Assembly: GCA_037128705.1 (NCBI GenBank)
Contig: JBAXVX010000013.1
Span: forward strand, 1 to 64,000
DNA from: CAIVAT01 sp037128705
GTDB taxonomy: Bacteria > Bacteroidota > Bacteroidia > Bacteroidales > FEN-979
Direction: 5' to 3'
DNA: 64,000 bases
In this document: positions 1 to 8,094 of the stretch, one piece after another
Layout: every line of letters starts with the position of its first letter
Position numbering within the stretch: the first letter of the stretch is position 1
Notes under the pieces: generated by a model
What the model saw: the letters and a program-made list of their open reading frames with translations, nothing else
Databases searched by the model: none
Told to the model about the DNA's origin: nothing
Program-made: the position numbers and the translations under genes

Positions 1-2
1 TC

Positions 3-36
3 AGGGGGTCAACTTAAAACGTACAGAGGGGGTCAA
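3..36. repeat. Paired 10-bp direct repeats, possible IS21-type end
   Basis: AGGGGGTCAA occurs at 3-12 and again at 27-36, i.e. TTGACCCCCT twice on the minus strand with a 24-bp period. Multiple short direct repeats of this kind are typical of the ends of IS21-family elements, although no transposase gene lies inside the window. The neighbouring anti-sigma-like reading frame runs into these repeats and stops inside them, as expected if an element truncated it. The IS assignment is an inference. Confidence 0.4.
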
Positions 37-322
37 TATGTGCGTATTTTCCAATGGCCAGCCATACAAGGTTTAATGGTTTGAATAAATTAAAAGATAC
101 TCTTTCAAGCTCAGGGTCGGGTTTCTCTGCTGCTACTATTTTTACTGGTTCAACATCACCTGCATCCTTCATCATCTCCGGGAATGTCTTTATGAACCTG
201 TATTTTCTTGCAAACTCCCGGTCCTCATCAAGCCTGTTTTCAAAATCATGAACCTCGGCAGGAGTTAACTTGCCGTTTATGTACTTTTCAATCAGGTTAG
301 CATCTGCTGACTTGGGATCCAT
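14..322 (-). pseudogene. Anti-sigma-factor-like N-terminal fragment, truncated
   Basis: This 102-residue frame begins with a helical segment (LIEKYINGKLTPAEVHDFE at about residues 10-28) of the kind found at the N-terminus of Bacteroidota membrane-bound anti-sigma factors and similar regulators. A hydrophobic stretch starts near residue 84 (LNLVWLAI) where a transmembrane helix would be expected. The frame then enters the TTGACCCCCT repeats and stops at 14-16. The C-terminal residues look encoded by inserted DNA rather than by the original gene. It is best read as a gene broken by insertion, but the sequence left of the window is needed to be sure. Confidence 0.45.
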
Positions 323-390
323 TCAAATACGATTAACTTTAAAGATTAGTTCTAAGTCCTGTTGTGGCATTCCCTGACTGCAAAGTAATA

Positions 391-421
391 AAAAAAGGCA
401 GCACAAACATGCTACCTTTTT
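391..421 (-). terminator. Rho-independent terminator after tRNA-Arg
   Basis: A stem of 392-403 with 410-421 (12 positions, one C/A mismatch, 6-nt loop) has a GC core flanked by runs of A and T. Read on the minus strand it ends in seven or more T, so it should terminate the tRNA-Arg transcript before the truncated anti-sigma-like gene. Confidence 0.75.
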
Positions 422-494
422 ATTCCAATGATCAATTCAAAGTTCAAAAACGGTTCAAAACTTTTTTAACACGCTGATAATCATTATGTATTTG

Positions 495-568
495 TGACTC
501 CGAAGGGACTCGAACCCCCAACCAACAGAACCGGAATCTGCCATTCTATCCAATTGAACTACGGAGCC
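495..568 (-). tRNA. tRNA-Arg (anticodon CCG)
   Basis: The reverse complement folds as a cloverleaf. The acceptor GGCTCCG pairs with CGGAGTC (one G-T). The D arm contains AATTGG, the anticodon loop is TTCCGGT giving anticodon CCG, and the T loop is TTCGAGT. The discriminator is A and CCA is not encoded. It would read the arginine codon CGG. Confidence 0.92.
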
Positions 569-603
569 AATCTGGGCGCAAAGATACATAATTCATCCAT
601 TAA

Positions 604-638
604 TTTTTGATTTTCGATTTTTGAGTTTTGAGTTTTCT
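604..638 (+). repeat. Heptamer array of TTTTTGA type
   Basis: About five 7-bp units (TTTTTGA, TTTTCGA, TTTTTGA, GTTTTGA, GTTTTCT) directly precede the -7 box of the aldolase gene. Most units contain TGA on the + strand. The period matches the arrays at 5005, 11013, 20013 and 52657 although the unit sequence differs. Confidence 0.7.
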
Positions 639-646
639 TATCTTTG
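639..646 (+). promoter_or_regulatory. Bacteroidota -7 promoter box of fba
   Basis: TATCTTTG matches the Bacteroidota -7 consensus TAnnTTTG and lies 33 nt before the chosen start codon. No clear -33 TTTG sits at the usual 19-21 nt spacing, because that region is filled by the T-rich heptamer array. Confidence 0.6.
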
Positions 647-678
647 ACACTCCAAATAATGTTAAAAATAATTTTACT

Positions 679-1758
679 ATGTCTGAAAAAATAAAAGATA
701 AAGTTGCTCCCGGAGTAGCAACCGGTCCCGCTTTGCAGGAAATTTTCCGGATAGCGAAGGCCAATCGTTTTGCCATACCTGCAGTGAATGTGATCGGAAC
801 CGATTCCGTCAATGCTGTAATGGAAGCCGCCCAGGCCGTGAATTCTCCTGTTATTGTCCAGTTTTCAAACGGTGGAGGTGTGTTTTATGCCGGAAAATCA
901 TTGAAAAATGAAAACGAACGCATTGCGATCAAAGGGAGTATTTCAGGGGCGCAACATATTCATGAGATTGCCGAATTGTATGGAATTCCCGTGATCATCC
1001 ATACGGATCATGCCGCTAAAAAACTGCTGCCATGGATCGATGGGTTACTGGATGCAGGGGAGAAGCATTTTAAAGCATTTGGAAAACCATTGTTCAGCTC
1101 ACACATGCTTGATCTGTCGGAAGAACCGCTGGAGGAGAACATTGAGATCTGTAAACGTTACCTTGAGCGGATGAGCAAGATGGGGATGACCCTTGAGATC
1201 GAACTGGGTGTTACCGGAGGTGAGGAGGACGGGGTTGATAATACCGGCATTGACAGTTCACGGCTTTATACACAACCCGAGCATGTGTCGCATGCATATG
1301 AGACCTTATCCAGTGTGAGTCCCAATTTCACCATCGCTGCCTCCTTCGGCAATGTTCATGGGGTATATAAGCCTGGAAATGTTAAACTTGAACCCGTTAT
1401 CCTGCATAATTCCCAGGTGTATATCCAACAGAAATTCAATACGGGTCCGAATCCTGTCAATTTTGTATTTCATGGCGGATCAGGATCAGAACCTGCAAAA
1501 ATAACCGAAGCACTGGGTTACGGGGTAGTGAAAATGAACATTGATACTGATACACAATGGGCCTTTTGGGAAGGCATCCTGAAATTCTACAAGAAGAACA
1601 ACGGTTACCTGCAGGGTCAGATCGGAAACCCCGAAGGAGAGGATAAACCCAATAAAAAGTTCTACGATCCCCGTGCCTGGCTCCGTGAAGGTGAAAAATC
1701 AATGGTTGAAAGACTCAAAGTGGCCTTCAGCGACCTGAACTGTATTGACAGGTATTAA
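679..1758 (+). CDS. fbaA: Class II fructose-bisphosphate aldolase
   Basis: This cytoplasmic zinc-dependent aldolase splits fructose 1,6-bisphosphate into glyceraldehyde 3-phosphate and dihydroxyacetone phosphate in glycolysis and gluconeogenesis. I start it at the ATG at 679, not at an upstream in-frame ATG at 628 that lies before the promoter box. That gives 359 residues, the same length as E. coli FbaA, with close similarity throughout. Visible signatures are HTDHAAKKLLPW (residues 108-119, including a metal ligand), EIELGVTGGEEDGVDN, NVHGVYKPGN, FHGGSGS and VVKMNIDTDTQWA. It is complete. Its 3' end overlaps the convergent usp gene by 4 bp. Confidence 0.96.
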   Translation: MSEKIKDKVAPGVATGPALQEIFRIAKANRFAIPAVNVIGTDSVNAVMEAAQAVNSPVIVQFSNGGGVFYAGKSLKNENERIAIKGSISGAQHIHEIAELYGIPVIIHTDHAAKKLLPWIDGLLDAGEKHFKAFGKPLFSSHMLDLSEEPLEENIEICKRYLERMSKMGMTLEIELGVTGGEEDGVDNTGIDSSRLYTQPEHVSHAYETLSSVSPNFTIAASFGNVHGVYKPGNVKLEPVILHNSQVYIQQKFNTGPNPVNFVFHGGSGSEPAKITEALGYGVVKMNIDTDTQWAFWEGILKFYKKNNGYLQGQIGNPEGEDKPNKKFYDPRAWLREGEKSMVERLKVAFSDLNCIDRY

Positions 1759-2606
1759 AACCCCTGTCCTGCAGCCAGTGTGTCTTTTGGATGGATGCTG
1801 AGCACCGGGATGGGTGAATGGTTTACAATCTGATGCGCGTAAGGTCCCAGGAAAATATTTGATGTTTTTGTTTCCTGCTCTGTCATGATGGCAATGAGGT
1901 TGGCATCGATTTTTTCGGCATATTCAATTGTTGCATCTGATATATTCAGGCAATCAACCTGGTCGACATGGTAGGGAATGTTCTCCTCAGTACAATGCCT
2001 GATTACCTGTGCAGCATAGAGGTCGACCTTTTGTCGCATGGCCTTAAGCACGGAGGTATACAGCTTAAGGATATAAAGCGTGGCGTTATGCTTTTTTGCC
2101 AGGTACCCTGTAAATGAAGCTTTTTGCCTGGTCTCTTCTGCGCTGTCGATTGGGAAAACGATCTTGGTCAGTGGCCGTTTAATATTAATTCCCCCGCGGA
2201 TCGTGATGACCGGGCAATAGCTCGAAGAGATAATTTTATTGGCATTGCTCCCGATCCAGAATTCTTCGAATCCGGATGCACCATGTGTTCCGGTAATGAT
2301 GAGCATCGCTTTTGAAGCTTTTGCTTCATCGGTCACCTCCTTGTAAATGTTTCCCTTCCTGATCTTCCAGCATATTTTAACGTTTGGATGATTCAGTTTA
2401 TGTTTTGCAATAAGATTTTCCATTGCAAGCTGCACCTCTGTGGAGGGGTCCTTTGATTTATCAATATATTTATACTTCTCAGTCGCTGATTTTTCAACCC
2501 ATAAGAGCGTCAGTTCCGCATTGCAAAACTCGGCGATGGATAGTGCATGTAAAAACGCATTGATTGAACACTCTGAAAAATCAATAGCGACGATTATTTT
2601 ATTCAT
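1755..2606 (-). CDS. Universal stress protein, two UspA domains
   Basis: A 283-residue cytoplasmic protein made of two tandem UspA folds. The N-terminal domain starts IIVAIDFSECSINAF and carries the nucleotide-binding pattern GTHGASG followed by GSNANKI, which fits the G-2x-G-9x-G(S/T) motif of ATP-binding UspA proteins. The second domain, after about residue 140, lacks a clear copy of that motif. It is the last gene of a likely operon with the SPOR gene (17-bp gap) and a second usp at 3057-3896. The exact stress function is unknown. Confidence 0.88.
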   Translation of the reverse strand: MNKIIVAIDFSECSINAFLHALSIAEFCNAELTLLWVEKSATEKYKYIDKSKDPSTEVQLAMENLIAKHKLNHPNVKICWKIRKGNIYKEVTDEAKASKAMLIITGTHGASGFEEFWIGSNANKIISSSYCPVITIRGGINIKRPLTKIVFPIDSAEETRQKASFTGYLAKKHNATLYILKLYTSVLKAMRQKVDLYAAQVIRHCTEENIPYHVDQVDCLNISDATIEYAEKIDANLIAIMTEQETKTSNIFLGPYAHQIVNHSPIPVLSIHPKDTLAAGQGF

Positions 2607-2623
2607 ATCATTTGGTTATTAGG

Positions 2624-3049
2624 TTAATCTACTTTGGGTAAATTAATTTGATCGGAAATGATAAATGCATTGGGATAGTCTCCGGCCACTTCATTTAAAA
2701 ATCGCTGTGCATCAAGTTTGGTCCTGAAATCGCCCATCCTGACTTTATAATTTGGCGATTTGAAGGTAAGATAAACACCCATATCCGGAAATTTCGCCAG
2801 GAACTCATCGTAAGCCGCCTGTGCCTTGGTTTTTGAATTATTACCGGAATCAGAGAATAACTGGATCCTGAATCCTTCCATCGTTTTGATGGCCTGGTTG
2901 ATCCGGATGTGTTTATTTACCAGAAGATCAACCCTTGAATCCTGAATGATCTCTGTTCCACCGCTGTTAACGGATTCCTGGGCCGTGACCATAAATGGCT
3001 GAAACAGCAGTAAAGAAAGGATGATGCTATAGCAAAACTTTAGATTCAT
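2624..3049 (-). CDS. Secreted SPOR-domain protein
   Basis: A 141-residue protein with an N-terminal signal peptide (hydrophobic core SIILSLLLFQPFMV, probable cleavage after VTA-Q). A SPOR fold follows from about residue 60: FRIQLFSDSGNN, a central helix rich in KAQAAYDEF, and YKVRMGDFRTKLDAQRFLNEV. SPOR domains bind denuded peptidoglycan glycans, so a cell-envelope role is expected. It sits between two usp genes on the same strand with gaps of 7 and 17 bp, which suggests co-transcription. The link between envelope and stress proteins is inferred only from position. Confidence 0.82.
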   Translation of the reverse strand: MNLKFCYSIILSLLLFQPFMVTAQESVNSGGTEIIQDSRVDLLVNKHIRINQAIKTMEGFRIQLFSDSGNNSKTKAQAAYDEFLAKFPDMGVYLTFKSPNYKVRMGDFRTKLDAQRFLNEVAGDYPNAFIISDQINLPKVD

Positions 3050-3056
3050 CTAAGAG

Positions 3057-3896
3057 TTATCCGTTTTGTTTTTCCTGTGGATGAATACTCAGTACGGGTA
3101 TGGATGACTGGTTGATGAGTTGTTGTGCCTGTGCCCCCAACAGAATATTCATCGGAGTTTCCTGTTCCGTCATGATGGCAATTAAATCAGCTTCCACGTT
3201 AACGGCATAGGAAAGGACCGCTTTTGTCAGATCATTGGCCACTATGCTGTCCTCAATGAAACGTACCTGGTGTTGCTGCAGGTAAGAGACGGCAGTTTGT
3301 GTTATTTTCTCGGTTATACGCTGGATGGATTTCAGATGGCTGTTATGGGTTGCAACCAGATGAACCTCTGATTTGAAGAGCGTTGCCAGCTTTACAATAA
3401 AAGGAATTTTCTGAAGCGTTTCAGTGGAGCCGTCCATCGGAGCCAGGATCCGTTCGATTTTGGTTTTTATATTAAAATCATGCCGTACAGTTATGACCGG
3501 GGAGGAGGCATATGTTACGATTTTATATGCGTTGCTCCCAATCCAATATTCCTCGTAACCTGAAACGCCATGAGATCCGGTAATGATCAACTCAGCTTCG
3601 TTCAGTCGCGCAAAGTTATCCACTTCACGGTAAATCCTGCCTTTCCTGAGTTTATACTCCATGGTGATTCCCTTGGCAAGCTTATGACTATATAAGCCGA
3701 TCAGTTCTTCAAACCGTTTTTTGGCCTCATTCCTGTTTTCATTTGAAGTGTCGGGGTAGACCGATTCCTGGGTACTGATTTTATCAACCCAAATCAGATG
3801 GATGTCTGATTTCATCTTGTTGGCTAAAGATATGGCATACTCGACAGCGTGAATGGAAGTATTGGAAAAATCGACCGCAACAATGATAGGATGCAT
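3057..3896 (-). CDS. Universal stress protein, two UspA domains
   Basis: A 279-residue paralogue of the protein at 1755-2606 with the same two-domain architecture. The N-terminal half opens IIVAVDFSNTSIHAVEYA and has the nucleotide-binding pattern GSHGVSG then GSNAYKI. The C-terminal half again appears to lack it. Both proteins share a related end (IPVLSIHP) and a DLIAIMTEQET segment, so the two genes probably arose by duplication and flank the SPOR gene. It would be the first gene of the operon. No TAnnTTTG box was found upstream. Confidence 0.88.
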   Translation of the reverse strand: MHPIIVAVDFSNTSIHAVEYAISLANKMKSDIHLIWVDKISTQESVYPDTSNENRNEAKKRFEELIGLYSHKLAKGITMEYKLRKGRIYREVDNFARLNEAELIITGSHGVSGYEEYWIGSNAYKIVTYASSPVITVRHDFNIKTKIERILAPMDGSTETLQKIPFIVKLATLFKSEVHLVATHNSHLKSIQRITEKITQTAVSYLQQHQVRFIEDSIVANDLTKAVLSYAVNVEADLIAIMTEQETPMNILLGAQAQQLINQSSIPVLSIHPQEKQNG

Positions 3897-3968
3897 AACC
3901 AGTTTTATTAAGAATAATAACGTAAAAATAGTTAAAATTATTTACAAAAGAAATTTATGGATTTAATT

Positions 3969-3976
3969 TACTTTTG
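3969..3976 (+). promoter_or_regulatory. -7 promoter box of ruvB, implying a near-leaderless mRNA
   Basis: TACTTTTG fits TAnnTTTG and ends only 5 nt before the ruvB ATG. In Bacteroidota transcription starts a few bases after this box, so the mRNA would begin at or next to the start codon. Confidence 0.5.
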
Positions 3977-3981
3977 TAAGG

Positions 3982-5004
3982 ATGAATGAAAACCTGGATC
4001 CCACCGGTGATTTGTTAAATCCGGCTGATAAAGAGATTGAAAAGGCCTTACGACCGAGCGGTTTTATAGAATTCTCAGGTCAGGAAGCCATTGTTGAAAA
4101 CCTGAAGATATTCGTTCTGGCGGCAAAGCAACGCAATGAAGCACTTGACCATGTATTGCTTCATGGTCCGCCGGGACTCGGAAAGACGACTTTGGCGCAC
4201 ATCATTGCGAATGAATTGAAGGTAAACATCCGGGTGACTTCAGGGCCGGTCATTGACAAACCCGGAGATCTTGCCGGGCTGCTTACCGGGTTGGAGCCCA
4301 ACGATGTGCTTTTCATCGATGAGATTCACCGGTTGTCACCGGTGGTTGAGGAATATCTCTACTCTGCCATGGAAGATTACAAGATCGATATCATGATAGA
4401 ATCCGGACCGAATGCCCGGAGCATCCAGATCAAGCTGAATCCCTTCACCCTGGTAGGAGCCACAACCCGTTCAGGATTACTTACTGCGCCGCTTCGTTCG
4501 CGGTTCGGGATTAACTCCCGGCTGAACTATTACCAGGCCGGAACCCTTGACCGGATCATTCACCGTTCGGCTGAAATCCTGAATGTTCCCATCGATAAGG
4601 CCGCCACTGCCGAAATTGCACGCAGGAGCCGGGGCACACCCCGTATTGCCAACCTCCTTTTGCGCCGGGTCCGCGATTTTGCCCAGATCAAGGGGGATGG
4701 AAAGATCGACCTCAACATCAGCCAGTATGCACTCTCCGCATTGAATGTTGACAAGAACGGGCTCGATGAGATGGACAATAAAATCCTGCTGACCATCATT
4801 GAAAAGTTCAAAGGGGGACCTGTCGGGTTGGGAACCATATCGACCGCCGTTTCTGAAGATGCAGGAACCATAGAGGAGGTTTATGAACCTTTCCTCATAC
4901 AGGAGGGTTACCTTATGCGCACACCCCGCGGACGCGAGGTTACGGAACTGGCATACCGGCACCTGGGAAAGATGAAGGCAGGGACACAGGACAGGCTCTT
5001 TTGA
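3982..5004 (+). CDS. ruvB: Holliday junction branch migration helicase RuvB
   Basis: The 340-residue AAA+ motor of the RuvABC resolvasome drives branch migration of Holliday junctions in recombinational repair. The Walker A motif is HGPPGLGKTTLAHIIANE (about residues 61-78), and Walker B with its DEIHR box is VLFIDEIHRL. GATTRSG is sensor 1 and RGTPRIAN is the sensor 2 region. A winged-helix C-terminus follows (VGLGTISTAVSEDAGTIEEV). Length and motifs are typical. No ruvA or ruvC lies nearby. The stop codon is followed at once by a heptamer array. Confidence 0.97.
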   Translation: MNENLDPTGDLLNPADKEIEKALRPSGFIEFSGQEAIVENLKIFVLAAKQRNEALDHVLLHGPPGLGKTTLAHIIANELKVNIRVTSGPVIDKPGDLAGLLTGLEPNDVLFIDEIHRLSPVVEEYLYSAMEDYKIDIMIESGPNARSIQIKLNPFTLVGATTRSGLLTAPLRSRFGINSRLNYYQAGTLDRIIHRSAEILNVPIDKAATAEIARRSRGTPRIANLLLRRVRDFAQIKGDGKIDLNISQYALSALNVDKNGLDEMDNKILLTIIEKFKGGPVGLGTISTAVSEDAGTIEEVYEPFLIQEGYLMRTPRGREVTELAYRHLGKMKAGTQDRLF

Positions 5005-5039
5005 GTGACGAATGACGAGTGACGAGTGATGAATGACGA
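5005..5039 (+). repeat. Heptamer array RTGACGA x5
   Basis: Five contiguous 7-bp units of RTGACGA type (one reads GTGATGA) begin immediately after the ruvB stop codon. Each holds a TGA, and because 7 is not a multiple of 3 the array places stops in all three + strand frames before queG. Confidence 0.85.
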
Positions 5040-5053
5040 ATTTCTGATTTTAG

Positions 5054-6001
5054 ATGTTGGGAGCCGGAGGTAAAAAATCAACAATAATTATTGGAGAGCA
5101 GATTCGGGCTGAGGCATTGCAGCTGGGCTTTTCATTTTGCGGCATTGCAAAAAATCAACCGCTGGAGGAGCTCAGGCCCTTTTATAACGCCTTCATTCAA
5201 AGGGGAGGCCAGGCCGGGCTTGAATATCTCAAAACCCACCTTGAAAAACGTTTGCATCCTGAACTTGTGATGGAGAAAACCAGAACGGTTGTGGCAGTCA
5301 TGATGAATTACTATCCGCAGCAAGTCATTCCGGAAACCGACAACTTTATTCTTGCCAAATATGCCTATGGCGGGGACTACCATCTGATCATGCGTGAACG
5401 ACTCGGAAAACTCATCAATTTTATGAATTCCCTCGCCACGGATATTTGTACCAGGGCTTTCGTGGATTCCGGGCCCATGCTTGAGAAAGCCTGGGCCCAG
5501 CGGTGTGGTGTGGGCTGGCAGGGGAAAAACACCCTCATCATCCATCCATCGGCCGGTTCGTTTTTCTTTATCGGCATCATTCTCACCAACCTGGAAATTG
5601 AACCTGATATTCCCGCAAAAGATCATTGCGGATCCTGCGAAAAATGCATCAAAGCCTGTCCGACCGGTGCGCTTGACACACCTTATCAACTCAACATTCC
5701 TCGCTGCATCTCTTACCTGACCATTGAGAGCAAGGAAGAAATCCCGGGGGAATTAAGGGGGAGGTTGAAGGATCACATTTACGGTTGCGACATCTGCCAG
5801 GATGTTTGTCCTTTCAATCGTTTTGCTATTCCCGGCGCATTACCTGAATTTATGCCATCAGCCTCACTGGTGCAGTTGCGTAAAAAGGAGTGGCTTGCCC
5901 TGGACGAAACAACGTTTGAGCGCATTTTTGAAAATTCACCGGTTAAACGGGCTGGTTATGCAAGGCTTATGAGGAATATCCGTGCGGCTTCGCAACAGTG
6001 A
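5054..6001 (+). CDS. queG: Epoxyqueuosine reductase QueG
   Basis: A 315-residue cobalamin- and iron-sulfur-dependent enzyme that reduces epoxyqueuosine to queuosine in tRNA, the last step of Q modification. The C-terminal half has two ferredoxin clusters, CGSCEKCIKACPTGAL and CDICQDVCPFN, in the expected order. The N-terminal part contains DSGPMLEKAWAQRCGVGWQGKNT, a conserved segment of the family (shown split here as DSGPMLEKAWA and GVGWQGKNT). The length fits the shorter QueG form. The start at 5054 follows the heptamer array and gives MLGAGG; an in-frame start further in cannot be excluded. Confidence 0.93.
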   Translation: MLGAGGKKSTIIIGEQIRAEALQLGFSFCGIAKNQPLEELRPFYNAFIQRGGQAGLEYLKTHLEKRLHPELVMEKTRTVVAVMMNYYPQQVIPETDNFILAKYAYGGDYHLIMRERLGKLINFMNSLATDICTRAFVDSGPMLEKAWAQRCGVGWQGKNTLIIHPSAGSFFFIGIILTNLEIEPDIPAKDHCGSCEKCIKACPTGALDTPYQLNIPRCISYLTIESKEEIPGELRGRLKDHIYGCDICQDVCPFNRFAIPGALPEFMPSASLVQLRKKEWLALDETTFERIFENSPVKRAGYARLMRNIRAASQQ

Positions 6002-6043
6002 ACATGGTTTTATCATGGTACTTTCCTATTCCTGCCGCTCGTT

Positions 6044-6631
6044 TTAAGAACCCCATTCAAAGGTTTCCAACCCAAATCCGGCGAGACACAATGCCCTGTC
6101 GATAACGGTCATGGCCAGGGCTTCAATGGTTTGAGGCTTGCTGTAAAACGACGGTGATGCCGGGCATATGATCGCCCCGGCTTCGGTAAGTAGTTTCATG
6201 TTGTTGAGGTGAACCAGGCTGAAAGGCGCTTCGCGGGGCACGAGGATCAGTTTTTTCCGTTCCTTCAGCATGACATCAGCAGCCCGGGTAATCAGATCGG
6301 ACGAAACACCTGCAGCAATCCTGCCAAGGGTTCCCATGGTGCATGGGCAGAGGATCATCGCATCGTAACCGGCCGACCCTGATGCCATGGGTGCAAAAAA
6401 ATTATCGTGTTCATAAAACCTGAACTTCCCCGAATTGCCACGGAGATACATCTCATCATGGTCCTCCCCGAGTTCGAATTTCCAGACGGCTTTGGCATTC
6501 TCAGAGAATACGATGCCACAGGTTTCCACCTGGTCCTGAATTCCCTGCAGTCGTTCAAGCAGCAATTTTCCATAAATGGCGCCGCTGGCACCGGTGATTC
6601 CTACGATAATCTTAAGTGTTGGCATCTGCAA
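6044..6631 (-). CDS. ubiX: Flavin prenyltransferase UbiX
   Basis: A 195-residue enzyme that joins dimethylallyl phosphate to FMN to make prenylated FMN, the cofactor of UbiD-type decarboxylases. It opens with the FMN-binding VGITGASGAIYGKLLLERL. Further conserved parts are the CPCTMGTLGRIAAG segment with its Ser/Gly-rich surroundings and LVPREAPFSLVHLNNM, which contains the conserved arginine region. UbiD is not in the window. It lies 7 bp downstream of the next minus-strand gene's stop in reading order reversed, so it may be independently transcribed or head a pair with 6639-7256. Confidence 0.93.
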   Translation of the reverse strand: MQMPTLKIIVGITGASGAIYGKLLLERLQGIQDQVETCGIVFSENAKAVWKFELGEDHDEMYLRGNSGKFRFYEHDNFFAPMASGSAGYDAMILCPCTMGTLGRIAAGVSSDLITRAADVMLKERKKLILVPREAPFSLVHLNNMKLLTEAGAIICPASPSFYSKPQTIEALAMTVIDRALCLAGFGLETFEWGS

Positions 6632-6638
6632 TGACGAT

Positions 6639-7256
6639 TTACAGTTCTTTTGGTTTGAAATCCCAGATCAATCCAAATGATAAAACATTGTTATACTGGC
6701 CCACTTCAAACAGGATGCGCCGGTAACCATTGGCCACACCGTTCCGGATGGACAGGATCGAATAGTTAAAACGCACATTCACCCTCAGGTGGCTGGTGAT
6801 ATACCCGTTAAATCCAAGGATCCCTGCTAAAGTTACCGGCCTCAGCGGAACTGTTGACGGAGGGTCAAAGCCATTGACAAGCTCTTCGGACCCGATCAGG
6901 ACATCCATGGCAGGACCTATTTCTGCAGAAAACCGTTTATGAAAAGAAAACTGGTAAAGGAGGGGTATTTCAAGGTAATGCAGCCGGAGCAGATAGGTCA
7001 TTCCTGTATTGGTGATGGTATCTCCATTCTGCCTGCTTCCTTTCTGAATATACTCCATCTCCATCTGGAAGGCGGAGCGCCGGGAAACCTGCAAACAAAC
7101 AAATGCACCCCCATAGAAACCAAATTTATGATACCCCCCCCACGTGTCACCATCAACCTGGCTCACCAAACCACCAGCCAGCAATCCACCATTGAATTTC
7201 TGGTTAAATCCAAAAAAAGGAATAAATAATAAAAGAAAAAGGACAACCTTTCGCAT
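6639..7256 (-). CDS. Outer-membrane beta-barrel protein (PorT-like fold)
   Basis: A 205-residue protein with a signal peptide (MRKVVLFLLLFIPFFGFNQ) and alternating hydrophobic strands. It has the glycine-rich first strand GGLLAGGLVSQVDG, the strand pair SAFQMEMEYIQKGSRQNG and later strands ending VLSFGLIWDF. This is the usual build of small Bacteroidota outer-membrane barrels (porin-family, PorT-like). No enzyme motif is visible. It ends 7 bp before ubiX, with which it may be co-transcribed. Confidence 0.75.
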   Translation of the reverse strand: MRKVVLFLLLFIPFFGFNQKFNGGLLAGGLVSQVDGDTWGGYHKFGFYGGAFVCLQVSRRSAFQMEMEYIQKGSRQNGDTITNTGMTYLLRLHYLEIPLLYQFSFHKRFSAEIGPAMDVLIGSEELVNGFDPPSTVPLRPVTLAGILGFNGYITSHLRVNVRFNYSILSIRNGVANGYRRILFEVGQYNNVLSFGLIWDFKPKEL

Positions 7257-7407
7257 CTTAAATTTTCAATAAAAGTATGAAAAATCTGTGATCGCGACCC
7301 CAATTATAACTGGGGGCCCCATATCCCGGGAATGAATGAACTTCTTTACGGTTGAGAATTTCAGTATCAAATTGAAGTTTCATACCTTTACACCCTATAC
7401 AGAATAA

Positions 7408-8094
7408 ATGGAGAACAGCGATATTAAAATCCTTCTGGCCGATGACGAACCCGATATTCTTGAGTTCCTGGGGTACAACCTTGAAAGGGAAGGTTTCCAG
7501 GTTTTAAAGGCAAAAAACGGCCAAAAAGCTTTGAAAATGGCCAGGGAACATAAACCCCACCTGGTCATTCTCGACGTAATGATGCCGGTGATGGATGGCA
7601 TGGAGGCTTGTGCCGAGATCAGGAAGATTCCTGATCTGGCGGGCACCCTGATTGCTTTTCTTACCGCTCGCGGAGAAGATTACTCACAAATCGCGGGATT
7701 TGAAGCCGGGGCCGATGATTACATCACCAAGCCCATCAAACCGAAATTGTTCATCAGCCGAATCCAGGCTTTGCTGCGCAGGTACAAGGAGCCGGAGGAA
7801 CAAAACCAGATTATCAGGCTAAAGGGATTTACAATCGACAAGGAGCGTTATGTCATTTTGCAGAATGATACCGAGATAACCCTGGTACGGAAGGAGTTTG
7901 AATTACTTCAGTTTCTTGTATCCCGTCCAGGGAAGGTTGTGACGCGTGAAGAAATTTTTTTAAATGTGTGGGGCGAAGATGTGGTCGTGGGCGACCGAAC
8001 CATCGATGTGCATATCCGCCGTATCCGTGAAAAACTTGCGATCGACAGCATTAAAACCATCAAAGGGGTCGGCTATAAATTTGAAGAGGAATGA
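7408..8094 (+). CDS. Response regulator, OmpR/PhoB family
   Basis: A 228-residue cytoplasmic transcription factor. The receiver domain (residues 1-120) has the acidic pair in ADDEPD, the phospho-acceptor Asp56 in LVILDVMMP and the lysine in TKPIKP. The C-terminal winged helix (about 130-228) has the OmpR-type recognition helix VVGDRTIDVHIRRIREKL and ends GVGYKFEEE. It overlaps the following kinase gene by 4 bp (ATGA), so the two are translationally coupled and form a PhoB/PhoR-like pair. The signal is not evident. A TACCTTTA near-match to the -7 box is at 7383-7390. Confidence 0.93.
   Translation: MENSDIKILLADDEPDILEFLGYNLEREGFQVLKAKNGQKALKMAREHKPHLVILDVMMPVMDGMEACAEIRKIPDLAGTLIAFLTARGEDYSQIAGFEAGADDYITKPIKPKLFISRIQALLRRYKEPEEQNQIIRLKGFTIDKERYVILQNDTEITLVRKEFELLQFLVSRPGKVVTREEIFLNVWGEDVVVGDRTIDVHIRRIREKLAIDSIKTIKGVGYKFEEE

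Noticed and set aside
4477..4962. 161-residue minus-strand frame inside ruvB
   Set aside because: It is fully antisense to a well-conserved ruvB and its composition follows from the codon pattern of that gene.
5005..5039. Possible CRISPR array
   Set aside because: The units are 7 bp and contiguous, with no spacers and no cas genes in the window.
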